From: an uncultured Flavobacteriaceae bacterium
GTDB lineage: Bacteria; Bacteroidota; Bacteroidia; Flavobacteriales; Flavobacteriaceae
Length of the DNA: 64,000 bases
Direction: 5' to 3'
Assembly (NCBI GenBank): GCA_947502635.1
Contig: CANNAN010000011.1
Span: forward strand, 62,001 to 126,000
Shown: one piece after another, positions 20,376 to 30,171 of the stretch
Layout: each line of letters opens with the position of its first letter
How positions within the stretch are numbered: position 1 is the first letter of the stretch
Program-made: the position numbers and the translations under genes
Notes under the pieces: model-generated
Told to the model about the DNA's origin: nothing
Seen by the model: the letters and a program-made list of their open reading frames with translations, nothing else
The model's database searches: none

Positions 20376-21383
20376 ATGCAATTACAGTTTTCTTTTATCA
20401 TTCCTGTTTACAATCGTCCTGACGAAATACAAGAACTATTACAGAGTTTTGAACTCTTACAAGGAAAGACGCCCTTTGAAATTGTTATCGTAGAAGATGG
20501 CTCGACAATAGTGTCTGAAAAGATCATCAATACTTATAGGGGAAAGCTTGATATATCCTATTTTTTTAAAGAAAATTCAGGGCCTGGTGATTCAAGAAAT
20601 TTTGGTATGCAAAATGCAAAAGGAAATTATTTTATCATTTTAGATTCCGATTGTATTTTACCAAAAAATTATTTAGTAGAAGTTGAAAAAAGTTTAGATA
20701 AGAGTTACGTGGATTGTTTTGGGGGACCTGACGCAGCACATGACTCATTTACAAACCTGCAAAAAGCTATTAATTTCTCAATGACATCGTTTATTACTAC
20801 TGGTGGTATAAGAGGGAATAAAAACAGTGTTGATACCTTTCAGCCGAGAAGTTTTAATATGGGGCTTTCAAAAGAAGCTTTCATAGCTTCAAAAGGATTT
20901 GGAAGCATTCATCCTGGAGAAGATCCCGATTTGTCTATAAGACTATGGAATTTAGGTTATAAAACTAAATTAATAGCTGAAGCTTTTGTTTATCATAAGC
21001 GCCGCATTTCTTGGAGTAAGTTTTATCAACAAGTCAACAAATTTGGGTTGGTACGTCCTATTCTAAATAAATGGCACCCATCTACAAAAAAAATTACTTA
21101 TTGGTTTCCTACAGTCTTTTGTATGGGATTAGTAATTTCGATACTACTCACTTTTTTTAATTTTAAGTGGGGTTTAGTAGGGTATATGTTGTATTTTGTA
21201 TTAGCATTCATGCTAGCTTTAATAACTACAAAAAGTGTAGTAGTTTCTATACTTTCTTTGGTAGCTATAGTTATTCAGTTTTTTGGATATGGATATGGTT
21301 TCTTTAAGTCTACGATAGTTGTTTCAATACTTAATAAAAAGCCAGAAATGTATTTCCCTAAATTATTTTTTAAATCGAAATGA
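20376..21383 (+). CDS. Family 2 glycosyltransferase with C-terminal membrane helices
   Basis: A 335-residue GT2 enzyme. The GT-A domain starts with FSFIIPVYNRP, then VIVEDGST, GPGDSRNFG and the metal-binding LDSDC near residue 92. An ED acid pair sits in HPGEDPDLSIRLW. Three hydrophobic helices at about 245-320 anchor it in the membrane. It would transfer a sugar from an activated donor to a lipid or polysaccharide; donor and acceptor cannot be told. It overlaps the YbbR-domain gene by 4 bp and so opens a run ending in coaE. Relatives are common in this position in Flavobacteriaceae. Confidence 0.88.
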   Translation: MQLQFSFIIPVYNRPDEIQELLQSFELLQGKTPFEIVIVEDGSTIVSEKIINTYRGKLDISYFFKENSGPGDSRNFGMQNAKGNYFIILDSDCILPKNYLVEVEKSLDKSYVDCFGGPDAAHDSFTNLQKAINFSMTSFITTGGIRGNKNSVDTFQPRSFNMGLSKEAFIASKGFGSIHPGEDPDLSIRLWNLGYKTKLIAEAFVYHKRRISWSKFYQQVNKFGLVRPILNKWHPSTKKITYWFPTVFCMGLVISILLTFFNFKWGLVGYMLYFVLAFMLALITTKSVVVSILSLVAIVIQFFGYGYGFFKSTIVVSILNKKPEMYFPKLFFKSK

Positions 21384-22339
21384 TAAAAAAGTTAAAATCT
21401 GAAATACTAACATCAATAAAGAGCAAAAAAATAAATGTGTTTGTTTTATTTTTATTGTTCTCATTTGTAATTTTAATATTTACCAAGTTATCTAAGGACT
21501 ATACAAATACTATAGCTTTTGGTATTGAAAAGATAAATGTACCTGAAGAAAATGTGATTTTAAATGATTCTGTAATGCTAAATATCACTTTAAAAACACA
21601 TGGTTTTAAATGGCTTAGGTATTATATTTCCAAACCAAAGATAAAGATCGATTTTAGTGAGGATGTTGATAAAAAAGAAGCAGTCTTTTTGTGGAATAAA
21701 TCCAAATCATATTTAGATAATACGCAGTTTGATGAGCAAGTAGAATTGCTTAATATTTCTCCAGAGAGATTAACGTTTAGATATGGTGTTAACTTGGTAA
21801 AAAAAGTCCCTGTAAAATTAAACACCACGATTAATTTTAAACCAGGTTATGATGTCTCTGACGAATTAGTTTCAGATCCCGATTCTATTACCGTTATAGG
21901 TCCAGATGTATTGGTGTCTAAAATTGACCTTTTAGAAACTGAAGAAACTATTTTTAATGATGTAAAATCTAATCTGGAAGAAACAACTAAACTAAAGTTG
22001 CTTGAAAATACATCTGATTTAAAATTTTCTGATAATAGTGTTGTCATAAAAGCCAATGTAGAAAAGTTTACAGAAGGCACATTAAAAATACCAGTAAATG
22101 TTATTAATATTCCAAAAGGTGTGACATTAAAATACTTTCCAAAAGAAGTAAATGTTTCTTATTACATTAGTTTAAGTCGTTTTAATTCGGTCACAAATAA
22201 AGATTTTAAAGTTGTTTGCGATTACACAAAAACGATAGGCAACCAATCTCTTTTAGTGCCAGAATTAGTGAAATTTCCAAAGACAGCTAAAAATATTAAA
22301 ATGAATCAGCAGCGTATAGAATTTATAATTACAAAATGA
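21380..22339 (+). CDS. YbbR-like domain protein
   Basis: A 319-residue membrane-anchored protein. A single transmembrane helix at about 19-40 is followed by an extracytoplasmic region of YbbR-type repeats, for example KKVPVKLNTTINFKPGYDVSD followed by SDPDSITVIGP. In Firmicutes the YbbR protein CdaR regulates the di-adenylate cyclase CdaA. No cyclase gene is next to this one, so that role cannot be assumed. It overlaps the genes on both sides by 4 bp, so all three are co-transcribed. Confidence 0.8.
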   Translation: MIKKLKSEILTSIKSKKINVFVLFLLFSFVILIFTKLSKDYTNTIAFGIEKINVPEENVILNDSVMLNITLKTHGFKWLRYYISKPKIKIDFSEDVDKKEAVFLWNKSKSYLDNTQFDEQVELLNISPERLTFRYGVNLVKKVPVKLNTTINFKPGYDVSDELVSDPDSITVIGPDVLVSKIDLLETEETIFNDVKSNLEETTKLKLLENTSDLKFSDNSVVIKANVEKFTEGTLKIPVNVINIPKGVTLKYFPKEVNVSYYISLSRFNSVTNKDFKVVCDYTKTIGNQSLLVPELVKFPKTAKNIKMNQQRIEFIITK

Positions 22340-22920
22340 TTATAGTAGGACTTACAGGTGGTATAGGAAGTGGAAAGACAACTGTAGCAAAACAGTTTGA
22401 GGCACTGGGAATACCTGTTTATATAGCAGATGTTGAAGCTAAAAAACTCATGCATAAGTCTAAAGTTATTAAAAGAAAACTGATTCAATTATTTGGAAAA
22501 AAAGCTTATATTAATGATGTATTAAACAAGCATTTTATAGCCGATATTATCTTTAATGATAAGACTTATTTGCAAAAAATGAATGCCATTATTCACCCCA
22601 GAGTAGCTAGGCATTTTGAAAAATGGATATTAAAACAAGATGCATTTTATATCATAAAAGAAGTCGCTATTTTGTTTGAAAATGATGGTCATACTGCATG
22701 CGATTATATTATTACTGTTACTGCTCCAAAAGATTTACGAATAAAGCGTCTTTTAATGCGTGAGAATACGACAGAAAATAAGATTCTAGCCATTATGAAA
22801 AACCAGTGGAGTGATGAAGAAAAAATAAAACATTCGCATTATGTTATTGATAATATAGACATTGTATCAACTAAAAATCAGGTTGTTATGATTCATGAAG
22901 ACATTCTTGAAAAAGTCTGA
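22336..22920 (+). CDS. coaE: Dephospho-CoA kinase CoaE
   Basis: CoaE phosphorylates dephospho-CoA, the last step of coenzyme A synthesis. The 194-residue P-loop kinase has GLTGGIGSGKTT at the N-terminus, IADVEAKKLM for substrate binding, an IHPRV segment and an arginine in LLMREN of the lid region. It is the last gene of the GT2-YbbR-coaE run, with a 4-bp overlap at its start. Confidence 0.96.
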   Translation: MIIVGLTGGIGSGKTTVAKQFEALGIPVYIADVEAKKLMHKSKVIKRKLIQLFGKKAYINDVLNKHFIADIIFNDKTYLQKMNAIIHPRVARHFEKWILKQDAFYIIKEVAILFENDGHTACDYIITVTAPKDLRIKRLLMRENTTENKILAIMKNQWSDEEKIKHSHYVIDNIDIVSTKNQVVMIHEDILEKV

Positions 22921-22997
22921 AAAAGAGGCTGTTTTAACATTTTTGTTAATGTAAGGTTAAAAGGAGAGTGTCATAAATGTTAAAATGTTAATTTTGA

Positions 22998-24578
22998 ATG
23001 GTGAACAAAAGAATATTCATCCTATTAATAATACTAATGAGTTTATCGCTTATTGGCATTATATCTATTCAAGCTTATTATATTAATAATTCTGTCAAAA
23101 ACGAAAAAGATCGTTTTAAATTTAATGTGGTTAAAACACTTAATTATGTTTCTAATACCATTCAAGACAATGAATCAGAAAAATATTTTTCAAAATATTT
23201 AAGCTTAGATAAAGATAAAAAGGCTGATGAAGAAGCTGTTTCTCAGTTGTTAATTTACCAAAAAAATAACAACACAAAAGAAATGTATATTTATAGTGCT
23301 AATATTCTTGAAGAAAATTATAAATTATCATCATCGCTCCTTGACATTGGTTTAGATATAGATAGTATTGGTATTAAGAATATAATAGGTAACTCTAGTA
23401 CTGAGATTTATAATAATTTTGATTTGTCTGAGAAAGATATTTTACAAAGCCCTATTTCAAAAATTATTAGAAGTGGAAGTCTGGATGATGCACAGCGGTT
23501 AAGTTTTGATAAGAGTTTTAGGGAAATTTCAAAAAGAACTCCAGTACATCAAAGAGTCTCCGAAGAAGAAATTCGAGAGTTGTTATCTGATAAGCTTAGA
23601 AAAGATGATATTGATATAGATTTTGAATTTGCTATTTATGATAATGATTTAGCAACTAAAGTTCGTAGTGATGGTTTTGAAAATGATGAAGAATCTACAT
23701 ATAAAGTGCCTATTTTTTATGATGAAAATAATCAAAGCCTTTATAAACTTTTGGTTAATTTTCCTGACGATAGAAAGTTTATTTTATCATCGATTATAGG
23801 AATGATATTATTGTCAGTTATTTTTACATCTATTATAATAATAGCGTATTCAAGTGCCTTATATCAACTTTTAAAACAGCGAAAAATATCTGAAATAAAG
23901 ACAGATTTTATTAATAATATGACGCATGAGTTTAAAACACCTATAGCAACTATTAATTTAGCTTTAGATGCCATTAAAAACCCGAAAGTTATAGATGATA
24001 AAGATAGAGTTATACGATATCTTACTATGATAAAGGAGGAAAACAAACGTATGCATGCTCAGGTTGAAAATGTATTGAGAATATCTAAATTAGAAAAAAA
24101 CGAACTCAATATTAGTAAAGATAGAGTTAAGTTACATGATTTAGTCGACGACGCTATCACGCATGTAGAGCTTTTAGTTGAAGACAGACAAGGCTATATT
24201 AAGACATTTTTTGAAGCAGAAAAATCTTCTGTTTTGGCTAATGAAACTCACTTTACCAATGTTATTGTTAATATTCTGGATAATGCTATAAAGTATTCTC
24301 CAGATGCTCCAAAGATTGAAGTATATACTGAAAATGTAGGAACAAATATTTTATTAAAAGTAAAAGATTATGGTAGTGGTATGAGTAAGGCTGCTGCTAA
24401 AAAAGTGTTCGAAAAATTTTATAGAGAGCATACAGGAAATATTCATAACGTTAAGGGACACGGTTTAGGTTTAGCTTATGTTAAACGTATTGTAGATGAC
24501 CATCAAGGTTATGTTTCTGTAGAAAGTGAAAAAGAAAAAGGAAGCACATTCACTATAAAGCTTCCGCTAATATCATAA
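22998..24578 (+). CDS. Two-component sensor histidine kinase
   Basis: A 526-residue membrane sensor kinase. One transmembrane helix lies at about 8-28 and a second at about 265-290, leaving a periplasmic sensor of about 235 residues with no recognised fold. The HisKA domain carries the phospho-acceptor H310 in MTHEFKTP. The ATPase has the N box NILDNAIKYS, G1 DYGSGMS and G2 GHGLGLAYV. It lies 3 bp before the response-regulator gene. This is the RprX/RprY-like type common in Bacteroidota. The signal is unknown. Confidence 0.92.
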   Translation: MVNKRIFILLIILMSLSLIGIISIQAYYINNSVKNEKDRFKFNVVKTLNYVSNTIQDNESEKYFSKYLSLDKDKKADEEAVSQLLIYQKNNNTKEMYIYSANILEENYKLSSSLLDIGLDIDSIGIKNIIGNSSTEIYNNFDLSEKDILQSPISKIIRSGSLDDAQRLSFDKSFREISKRTPVHQRVSEEEIRELLSDKLRKDDIDIDFEFAIYDNDLATKVRSDGFENDEESTYKVPIFYDENNQSLYKLLVNFPDDRKFILSSIIGMILLSVIFTSIIIIAYSSALYQLLKQRKISEIKTDFINNMTHEFKTPIATINLALDAIKNPKVIDDKDRVIRYLTMIKEENKRMHAQVENVLRISKLEKNELNISKDRVKLHDLVDDAITHVELLVEDRQGYIKTFFEAEKSSVLANETHFTNVIVNILDNAIKYSPDAPKIEVYTENVGTNILLKVKDYGSGMSKAAAKKVFEKFYREHTGNIHNVKGHGLGLAYVKRIVDDHQGYVSVESEKEKGSTFTIKLPLIS

Positions 24579-24581
24579 ATT

Positions 24582-25286
24582 ATGGAAGATCAAAAAAAGA
24601 GAATTTTGTTAGTAGAAGACGATCCTAACTTTGGAACCGTCCTTAAAGATTATTTAATGATGAATGATTATGAGGTAACACATGCTAAAAACGGGATGGA
24701 AGGATTTGAAAAATTCAAAAAAGATGATTTCGATTTATGTATTCTAGATGTCATGATGCCTTATAAAGATGGGTTTACTTTAGCTAAAGAAATAAGAGAA
24801 AAGAATACCGATGTTCCAATTGTTTTCTTAACAGCTAAGACCATGAAAGAAGATGTTTTAAGAGGTTATAAAGTCGGAGCAGATGATTATTTAAATAAAC
24901 CTTTCGATAGTGAGGTATTATTGATGAAAATTAAAGCGATAATTCAACGTAAAGCAACAGAAACTATTTCTGATAGTAAACAATTTGAATTTAAAATAGG
25001 AGGTTTTGATTTGAATTCTAAATTACGTTTCTTACGTTTTGAAGGCGGAGAACCTGTTAAATTATCTCCTAAAGAAAATGAATTACTACGTTTATTGGCA
25101 TTACATGAAAACGATTTAATGCCACGTGAATTGGCTCTTACCAAGATATGGCGTGATGATAATTATTTTACGTCTCGGAGTATGGATGTGTATATAGCAA
25201 AGTTGCGTAAATATTTAAAACTAGATGAAAAAGTAGAAATACTAAATATTCATGGAGAAGGTTTTAGATTAGTAATTAATACATAG
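24582..25286 (+). CDS. OmpR-family response regulator
   Basis: A 234-residue regulator pairing with the kinase just upstream. The receiver domain has the acidic pair in LVEDDPN, phospho-acceptor D56 in LCILDVMMPYKDG, a switch threonine in FLTAKT and lysine in NKPFDSE. The C-terminal winged helix (about 135-232) ends with the wing segment around HGEGFRLV. It is followed by a strong terminator 32 bp downstream, closing the two-gene operon. Targets are unknown. Confidence 0.93.
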   Translation: MEDQKKRILLVEDDPNFGTVLKDYLMMNDYEVTHAKNGMEGFEKFKKDDFDLCILDVMMPYKDGFTLAKEIREKNTDVPIVFLTAKTMKEDVLRGYKVGADDYLNKPFDSEVLLMKIKAIIQRKATETISDSKQFEFKIGGFDLNSKLRFLRFEGGEPVKLSPKENELLRLLALHENDLMPRELALTKIWRDDNYFTSRSMDVYIAKLRKYLKLDEKVEILNIHGEGFRLVINT

Positions 25287-25318
25287 TAGTATATTTATTG
25301 ATCGTAACCGTGATATTG

Positions 25319-25345
25319 AATCCAGCATTAAGCTGGATTTTTTTA
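25319..25345 (+). terminator. Intrinsic terminator after the two-component operon
   Basis: A perfect 8-bp stem AATCCAGC/GCTGGATT (25319-25326 and 25332-25339) with a 5-nt loop is followed by a T run. The remaining sequence to 25512 holds no gene that I can support. Confidence 0.88.
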
Positions 25346-25512
25346 TAGATGTTAGTTTAGCTTTACTTAGTGAGTAAGTTAGATCTATAATTTAAAATCC
25401 AAGTAGGAAAATATTTTCTTCCATTAACAAGAACAGCAAGATTTTATTTGACCCATCAATATGGAATCTACGATGTATTTACAAACCCTATTATTTGTAT
25501 AATTAAGGGCAA

Positions 25513-27498
25513 TTAAAATGGTGCTATTGGAAATTCTGTAATTCTAAGTAGAGTAGACCCCATTGGTTCAAGCGTCAATATCTGTTGTGGCTCATCTTTT
25601 AGTAAAACTTCATGAGGGATTTTTGATGCAGAAGTATTGTATTTTAACTTCCAATTAGAAACAGAGCGTGCTTTAACTTGTAGTTTAATAGGTGAATTCC
25701 CTTCGTCCCAGGGATAGCCTCCTTGATTATTTTTTATAATTTTTATGTCGTCACTTGTAATATATGAAGAGAGCGCAAAGGCCCAGTTAAGATGTTCTTT
25801 GGGAAATAGTTGATAAGCAGGAAACTCAGGACTGCATTTTTGACCCTCATCATTTGTGGTTATTCTTTTTCTAGCCTCTATGGGGTATGAAAAAACTAAT
25901 GGACCATAACTTATAGCAATACCCCCTCGTTTTTCAATTTTTGGCTTTGTGTTAAATCTAATTTCAATTTTATCTCCCTTTTTGAATTTTCTGGAAATAG
26001 TTTCGAAAAAACTATTTCTATTTCCTTTTTTGAACTCCCTACCGTTTAAAATTATTACATAACTATCAGACCATCCTGGTATTCTAAGTCCAAAATCTAT
26101 ACTTTTATTTGGAGCTGCATTAATGTTTAAAGATACTGAATGTTCAAATGGATAATTGGTGACTTGCGTGATAGATAAAGAGTCTTTACCTAATGGAATT
26201 GTGAAAGTTCCAGGTAAATAAAAAACTATTTTAACCTCTTTCTTCCCAACCAAGCAAGATCTATTTAAAAAAGTAGGAAACATACGATGGATATTTCCTG
26301 TGCAGCATTCTGTATCATGACCAGGGCGATAACAAAGACGTCCTTTTCCAGCAAATCCCCAATGAGTATTATCGTTATAAAAACTGGATACATCAGAAGA
26401 AATAGGCATGTTAGGTGCACTGTAATATTGATGTGCTTTGAAATCGCTTGTTACACTGCTAAATCCTGCATTATAGATTACTTTTTCCATTTTATCAGCA
26501 AAATAGACATCTTCTGTTGCTAATAAAGCCCAGCCGCTTGTCCAGTTATAATCGGTAACATTACAAACCTCATGTGCCATATCGGTATTCTTACCATGTA
26601 ATTCTTCAACCCCACTCGATAGACCATCTACAAGTTCATGTTGGTCTTCAAGTTGCTGGTAGGCTTTGTATATGGCTTCTTTATATTTTTCATCTTTTGT
26701 ATGATAGTATAAAATAGCTGGAAGCTTTAGGAATTCATGATACGTTACAGCATGACCATCTGGTTTTAGTCCTTTTGCCATACCTGTTGCTGTTAACATA
26801 GCAGCATTATTAGATGATTCTAAAAAAATTGTTTCAAATTTGTGATACAGCTTTTTGGCTACCTGAAAATACCATTCATCACCCGTTATTTGATACAAAG
26901 AAGTCAAATGTTCCAAGTGCAACATAGAACGAATTTCAAAACCACCGCTTTTTGGAATATTATAACTTTCTTCTTTTTTGTAGGTTGCTTGATAGTGATT
27001 TTCCAAAGCCTTTAATAATTCAGGATCTTGGGTATTTTCATACTGTTCAAATAACATGCGCATAAAAACGACTAATGGCCACCAATCATCATCAATTTTC
27101 CCAGCATGAAGCATACCTTCTTTATCTACATTTGCTAATACGTAATCAATATTGTCCAGCGCTTTTTGTTTAAGTGTTTTTGACTGATTCATATAAGCAC
27201 ATCGTAGGGCCCCATCAAGATAATAGCCTGTTTGTTCATAAGGCCACCATCCACTACCTCCCTTAAACTCTCTGTCCTTATAATTCATGTTTTCAGTCCA
27301 CATCCCAGTATTAAAAGGAAATCCACTTTGTTCGGGGTTTCCTGTTAATCCGCTTTCCTGACGTTTTAAAAACTCTTTAGTCCAACCATGGGGGTCAATA
27401 TTATTACTAGGTAAGTCTTTTAATTTTGAATGCTGAGAATAGCCATTCATAGTACTCATAAAAATGAGTATACAGAATCTTAAAAAATATATTTTCAT
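25513..27498 (-). CDS. DUF1680 family glycoside hydrolase (GH127-like)
   Basis: A 661-residue secreted (alpha/alpha)6-barrel enzyme of the DUF1680 group, which contains beta-L-arabinofuranosidases (GH127/GH146). A signal peptide ends near GYSQ. The zinc-cysteine active site of the family, Glu-x-Cys plus Cys-Cys, is present as E310 and C312 in AHEVCNVTD and C398-C399 in TECCTGN. The barrel covers about 40-430, followed by beta-sandwich domains. It probably removes terminal sugars such as L-arabinofuranose from plant or algal glycans. No SusC/SusD pair or other CAZyme is next to it, so it is not in a normal utilisation locus. Confidence 0.82.
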   Translation of the reverse strand: MKIYFLRFCILIFMSTMNGYSQHSKLKDLPSNNIDPHGWTKEFLKRQESGLTGNPEQSGFPFNTGMWTENMNYKDREFKGGSGWWPYEQTGYYLDGALRCAYMNQSKTLKQKALDNIDYVLANVDKEGMLHAGKIDDDWWPLVVFMRMLFEQYENTQDPELLKALENHYQATYKKEESYNIPKSGGFEIRSMLHLEHLTSLYQITGDEWYFQVAKKLYHKFETIFLESSNNAAMLTATGMAKGLKPDGHAVTYHEFLKLPAILYYHTKDEKYKEAIYKAYQQLEDQHELVDGLSSGVEELHGKNTDMAHEVCNVTDYNWTSGWALLATEDVYFADKMEKVIYNAGFSSVTSDFKAHQYYSAPNMPISSDVSSFYNDNTHWGFAGKGRLCYRPGHDTECCTGNIHRMFPTFLNRSCLVGKKEVKIVFYLPGTFTIPLGKDSLSITQVTNYPFEHSVSLNINAAPNKSIDFGLRIPGWSDSYVIILNGREFKKGNRNSFFETISRKFKKGDKIEIRFNTKPKIEKRGGIAISYGPLVFSYPIEARKRITTNDEGQKCSPEFPAYQLFPKEHLNWAFALSSYITSDDIKIIKNNQGGYPWDEGNSPIKLQVKARSVSNWKLKYNTSASKIPHEVLLKDEPQQILTLEPMGSTLLRITEFPIAPF

Positions 27499-27568
27499 TA
27501 ATAAATTATTATTCGTTTAATTCCTTAGAAACCTTTTTATCCATCTTTTGTAGAATACCTAATTAGCA

Positions 27569-28378
27569 CTAATTTTTCTTTTTAATAAAAGGTTTGGATG
27601 GAAGAGTCGAAGGTGTTGGAAAAAATGTAGGGTCAAACTTGTTTAGTATTTCTACTTTTAATGTATTTATATTTATTTCTAAACGGTATTGTTTATAAAG
27701 TCCGTTATAATGTTTAGAATTTATAAGTTCATGATCCATTCTTCTTATGGTCATTTCGTATAAATCTTTATTCTCCTTATCGACAGTTAATACAATAAGA
27801 TAATTTTTAATTAATTCTTTTATACCTTTAGAAGTGAAATCCTTAATCTCTTCCAAGTTACTTGTAATTAGTACGTCATTTATTTTATTTAATATAAAAT
27901 CATGATCTTTTAGAAGTGTACCGTATGTATAAGAATTTTGTAAACGATACAGACTCATTTTAAGGTCCTCAGGTTTTATTTTATGACCAACTTCAAATTC
28001 AATACCACCATCTGGTGTTCTAGTAATAGAAGGATCTTCCCATTCTATACCTATGTTCTCAATTCCCAAATTAAATTCGTTCTGCTTATATACTCCAGGA
28101 TTAATAAAGAATGTAATTTCATTGTACAAATAATAATCTTTGTCATTGAGGATTCTTTTTTTTAGATGCACTCTAGTTAATTGGTTTATAGGGAAACCAT
28201 TATTTTCTAGTTTTTTAGCAACTTTTATAATAAGTTTTTGCTCTAGGTCCGTAAATTCTACAATGGCAGGTTTAAGTCCTCTAATTATGGTCATAGATGA
28301 TTGATTTTGGTATTTTCTCCCACTAAAGAAGAGGATAAAAATAGAAAACATAATGGTTGAACTAAATACATATTTCAT
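27569..28378 (-). CDS. Hypothetical secreted protein
   Basis: I do not recognise this 269-residue protein. The N-terminus has a hydrophobic segment (about 3-19) that could be a signal or anchor. The rest is charged and soluble, with mixed helix and strand, and ends in a basic, proline-containing tail (PSKPFIKKKN). There is no metal or catalytic motif. It lies 70 bp upstream of the glycosidase on the same strand and might be co-transcribed. Neighbours give no clear clue to function. Confidence 0.6.
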   Translation of the reverse strand: MKYVFSSTIMFSIFILFFSGRKYQNQSSMTIIRGLKPAIVEFTDLEQKLIIKVAKKLENNGFPINQLTRVHLKKRILNDKDYYLYNEITFFINPGVYKQNEFNLGIENIGIEWEDPSITRTPDGGIEFEVGHKIKPEDLKMSLYRLQNSYTYGTLLKDHDFILNKINDVLITSNLEEIKDFTSKGIKELIKNYLIVLTVDKENKDLYEMTIRRMDHELINSKHYNGLYKQYRLEININTLKVEILNKFDPTFFPTPSTLPSKPFIKKKN

Positions 28379-28619
28379 AAAATGTTTTAATTATTTTGAT
28401 TGTCTGTAGTAAATCATAAAACCGTCGCCATACTTAAACAGGTTCAGCATGACATGTAAATATACGATATAACACAAAACGAATGTTCAAATAATTATTT
28501 TCTCTATCACTTTTTTAGTTGAAATTCCTTTTGATAGATCATTATATCTTCACAATAAGCAAATGAATTATTATTTAAAAGTATATCATGAAGAAATCCA
28601 GCTTTTATAGGTTTTTTAT

Positions 28620-29138
28620 TTAATATTTTTCAAAATCATCCATTGTGAAGGCATTATTGTAAGATACTTCATCAATAGACTCATTTTCAGTAGAGTCGTA
28701 GTCAACTAATATCTTCCAAAGATTTTCTTCTTTTCTTAGAATAACATGGAATTGACCGTAATATGATTTTTGGTTTTCGCTGTCTGGGTTTATAGTAAAT
28801 TTATAAAAGCCACGTTCAGATGCCATGCCATCTTTAGAAATGCGTTCTAAAAACTTAAAAGAGATGGTTTGTTTTAAAGAACTATTTTCCCAACGATTTT
28901 TATAATTTCCTAAATAGGCGTCTTTATTTCTAATTGACTTGTAGTCGCCTCCATTAACTCTAATTAAATCATTGCTATGTAGACTTTCAAATAATTGATA
29001 ATCTAAGGTTTCAAAAGATTTAGTGAAGTTGTTCCAGATTTGAGAGTTAATATCGTTTAAGTCATTAACATTTTGAGAAATAGCCTTGTTACTCGAAAGG
29101 AGAATCAAGCATATAAAGCAAGTTAATAATCGGTTCAT
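28620..29138 (-). CDS. NTF2-like (SnoaL/DUF4440-type) secreted protein
   Basis: A 172-residue protein with a Sec signal ending near KAISQ. The mature part looks like a cone-shaped NTF2 fold: an N-terminal helix with IWNNFTKSFETLDYQLFESLHSNDLIRVNGG, and late strands GQFHVILRKEENLWKILVDYD typical of DUF4440. Such proteins bind small ligands or act as enzymes; no catalytic residues can be assigned. It is the last gene of a minus-strand run, 37 bp after the esterase gene. The sequence from 28379 to 28619 upstream of the next gene holds nothing I can identify. Confidence 0.72.
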   Translation of the reverse strand: MNRLLTCFICLILLSSNKAISQNVNDLNDINSQIWNNFTKSFETLDYQLFESLHSNDLIRVNGGDYKSIRNKDAYLGNYKNRWENSSLKQTISFKFLERISKDGMASERGFYKFTINPDSENQKSYYGQFHVILRKEENLWKILVDYDSTENESIDEVSYNNAFTMDDFEKY

Positions 29139-29175
29139 TTTTGTCTTTTTAAAGACTTAAAAGGTACGAAATATA

Positions 29176-29829
29176 TTATATATTGCCTATTAGCCAATTT
29201 TTAAACTCATAAAAATTTTGAGGAGCGACACCATGTCCAACAGGAAATTCAGAATATTGGTGCTTTATATTAAGGCTGTTTAAAAACGGCACTGTTTGTC
29301 GTGCCCAATCAACAGGAATGACTTGATCGACACTACCATGCGAACAATAAAAATTTAGATATGAGTAATCTTTTGTTTCGTCTTGTGGTAATATGTCTTT
29401 ATAAACATAGCCACTCAAAGCTATAATGTTTTTAACTTTTTCTGGGTAAGTTAAAGCAACGGCATAGCTTAAAATACTCCCTTGACTAAACCCTAGAAGT
29501 GATACATTGCTTTTATTTACTGGGTATACTTCTATGGCTTCATCTATAAACTTCGAAATTAAATCACGAGACTCTTCGGCTTGTTCTTTGTCATTCCATT
29601 TACCTTTATCGGTATCAAAGTTAATAGCATACCAAGCATTTCCATAAGGTTGCATAGGGTAAGGAGCTCTTACAGAAATAATAAAAAGTTCTTCGGGTAA
29701 TTCGCTGGCAAACGAAAACAAATCGTTTTCGTCGCTACCATAGCCATGCAACATAATTAATAATGGTGCATTTTCTGTTAATGTAGATTCACGAATTATG
29801 TGATGTAATGAGAGTGTATTATTTATCAT
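29176..29829 (-). CDS. Phospholipase/carboxylesterase-type alpha/beta hydrolase
   Basis: A 217-residue cytoplasmic serine esterase of the LYPLA/carboxylesterase group. The oxyanion region is LHGYGSDENDLF, the nucleophile S115 is in GFSQG, the acid is in GSVDQVIPV, and the histidine is in PVGHGVAP. No signal peptide is present. It abuts the DUF4870-like gene directly upstream in the same operon. The natural ester substrate is unknown. Confidence 0.88.
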   Translation of the reverse strand: MINNTLSLHHIIRESTLTENAPLLIMLHGYGSDENDLFSFASELPEELFIISVRAPYPMQPYGNAWYAINFDTDKGKWNDKEQAEESRDLISKFIDEAIEVYPVNKSNVSLLGFSQGSILSYAVALTYPEKVKNIIALSGYVYKDILPQDETKDYSYLNFYCSHGSVDQVIPVDWARQTVPFLNSLNIKHQYSEFPVGHGVAPQNFYEFKNWLIGNI

Positions 29830-30168
29830 TTATTTACCAAGATTTGCAAATATTTTTTGATATAAGTTGCCAACAAGGGGGACTGCTTGTGTTTTTCGTC
29901 CTAAAGCATTCGTAAAACCATATATAAATAGTACTGCGAAAAACAGATAAAACCCTAAGGAAATAGCCCAACTATCAAAGCTGCCTATAATATATCCAAG
30001 GGCAAAAAAAGTAAGCCATAAGCCTAAAGACTGTCTAATATGAAAACTAGCAAAAGCACTTTTTTTGTCTTTTTCATTATTTAAATAATAAGCAATTATA
30101 ACTCCAAAAAGTGTGATATAACTTATTATGGCATTTTTACGGCCTCTTTCAACATCTTGCTCTGTCAT
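29830..30168 (-). CDS. DUF4870-like small membrane protein
   Basis: A 112-residue protein with three predicted transmembrane helices. The FHIRQSLGLWL motif followed by a glycine-rich helix and a C-terminal ALGRKTQAVPLVGNLY loop resembles the DUF4870/Tic20-like small membrane family. The function is unknown. It starts 3 bp after the dihydroorotase-like gene and ends where the esterase gene begins, so it is inside an operon. Confidence 0.65.
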   Translation of the reverse strand: MTEQDVERGRKNAIISYITLFGVIIAYYLNNEKDKKSAFASFHIRQSLGLWLTFFALGYIIGSFDSWAISLGFYLFFAVLFIYGFTNALGRKTQAVPLVGNLYQKIFANLGK

Positions 30169-30171
30169 TAT

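Noticed and set aside
25377..25512. A short minus-strand frame reading VLVNGRKYFPTWILNYR before a stop, with more protein-like words upstream interrupted by three stops
   Set aside because: It could be a pseudogene remnant, but only 25 codons are open and no family was recognised. In AT-rich sequence this length is expected by chance.
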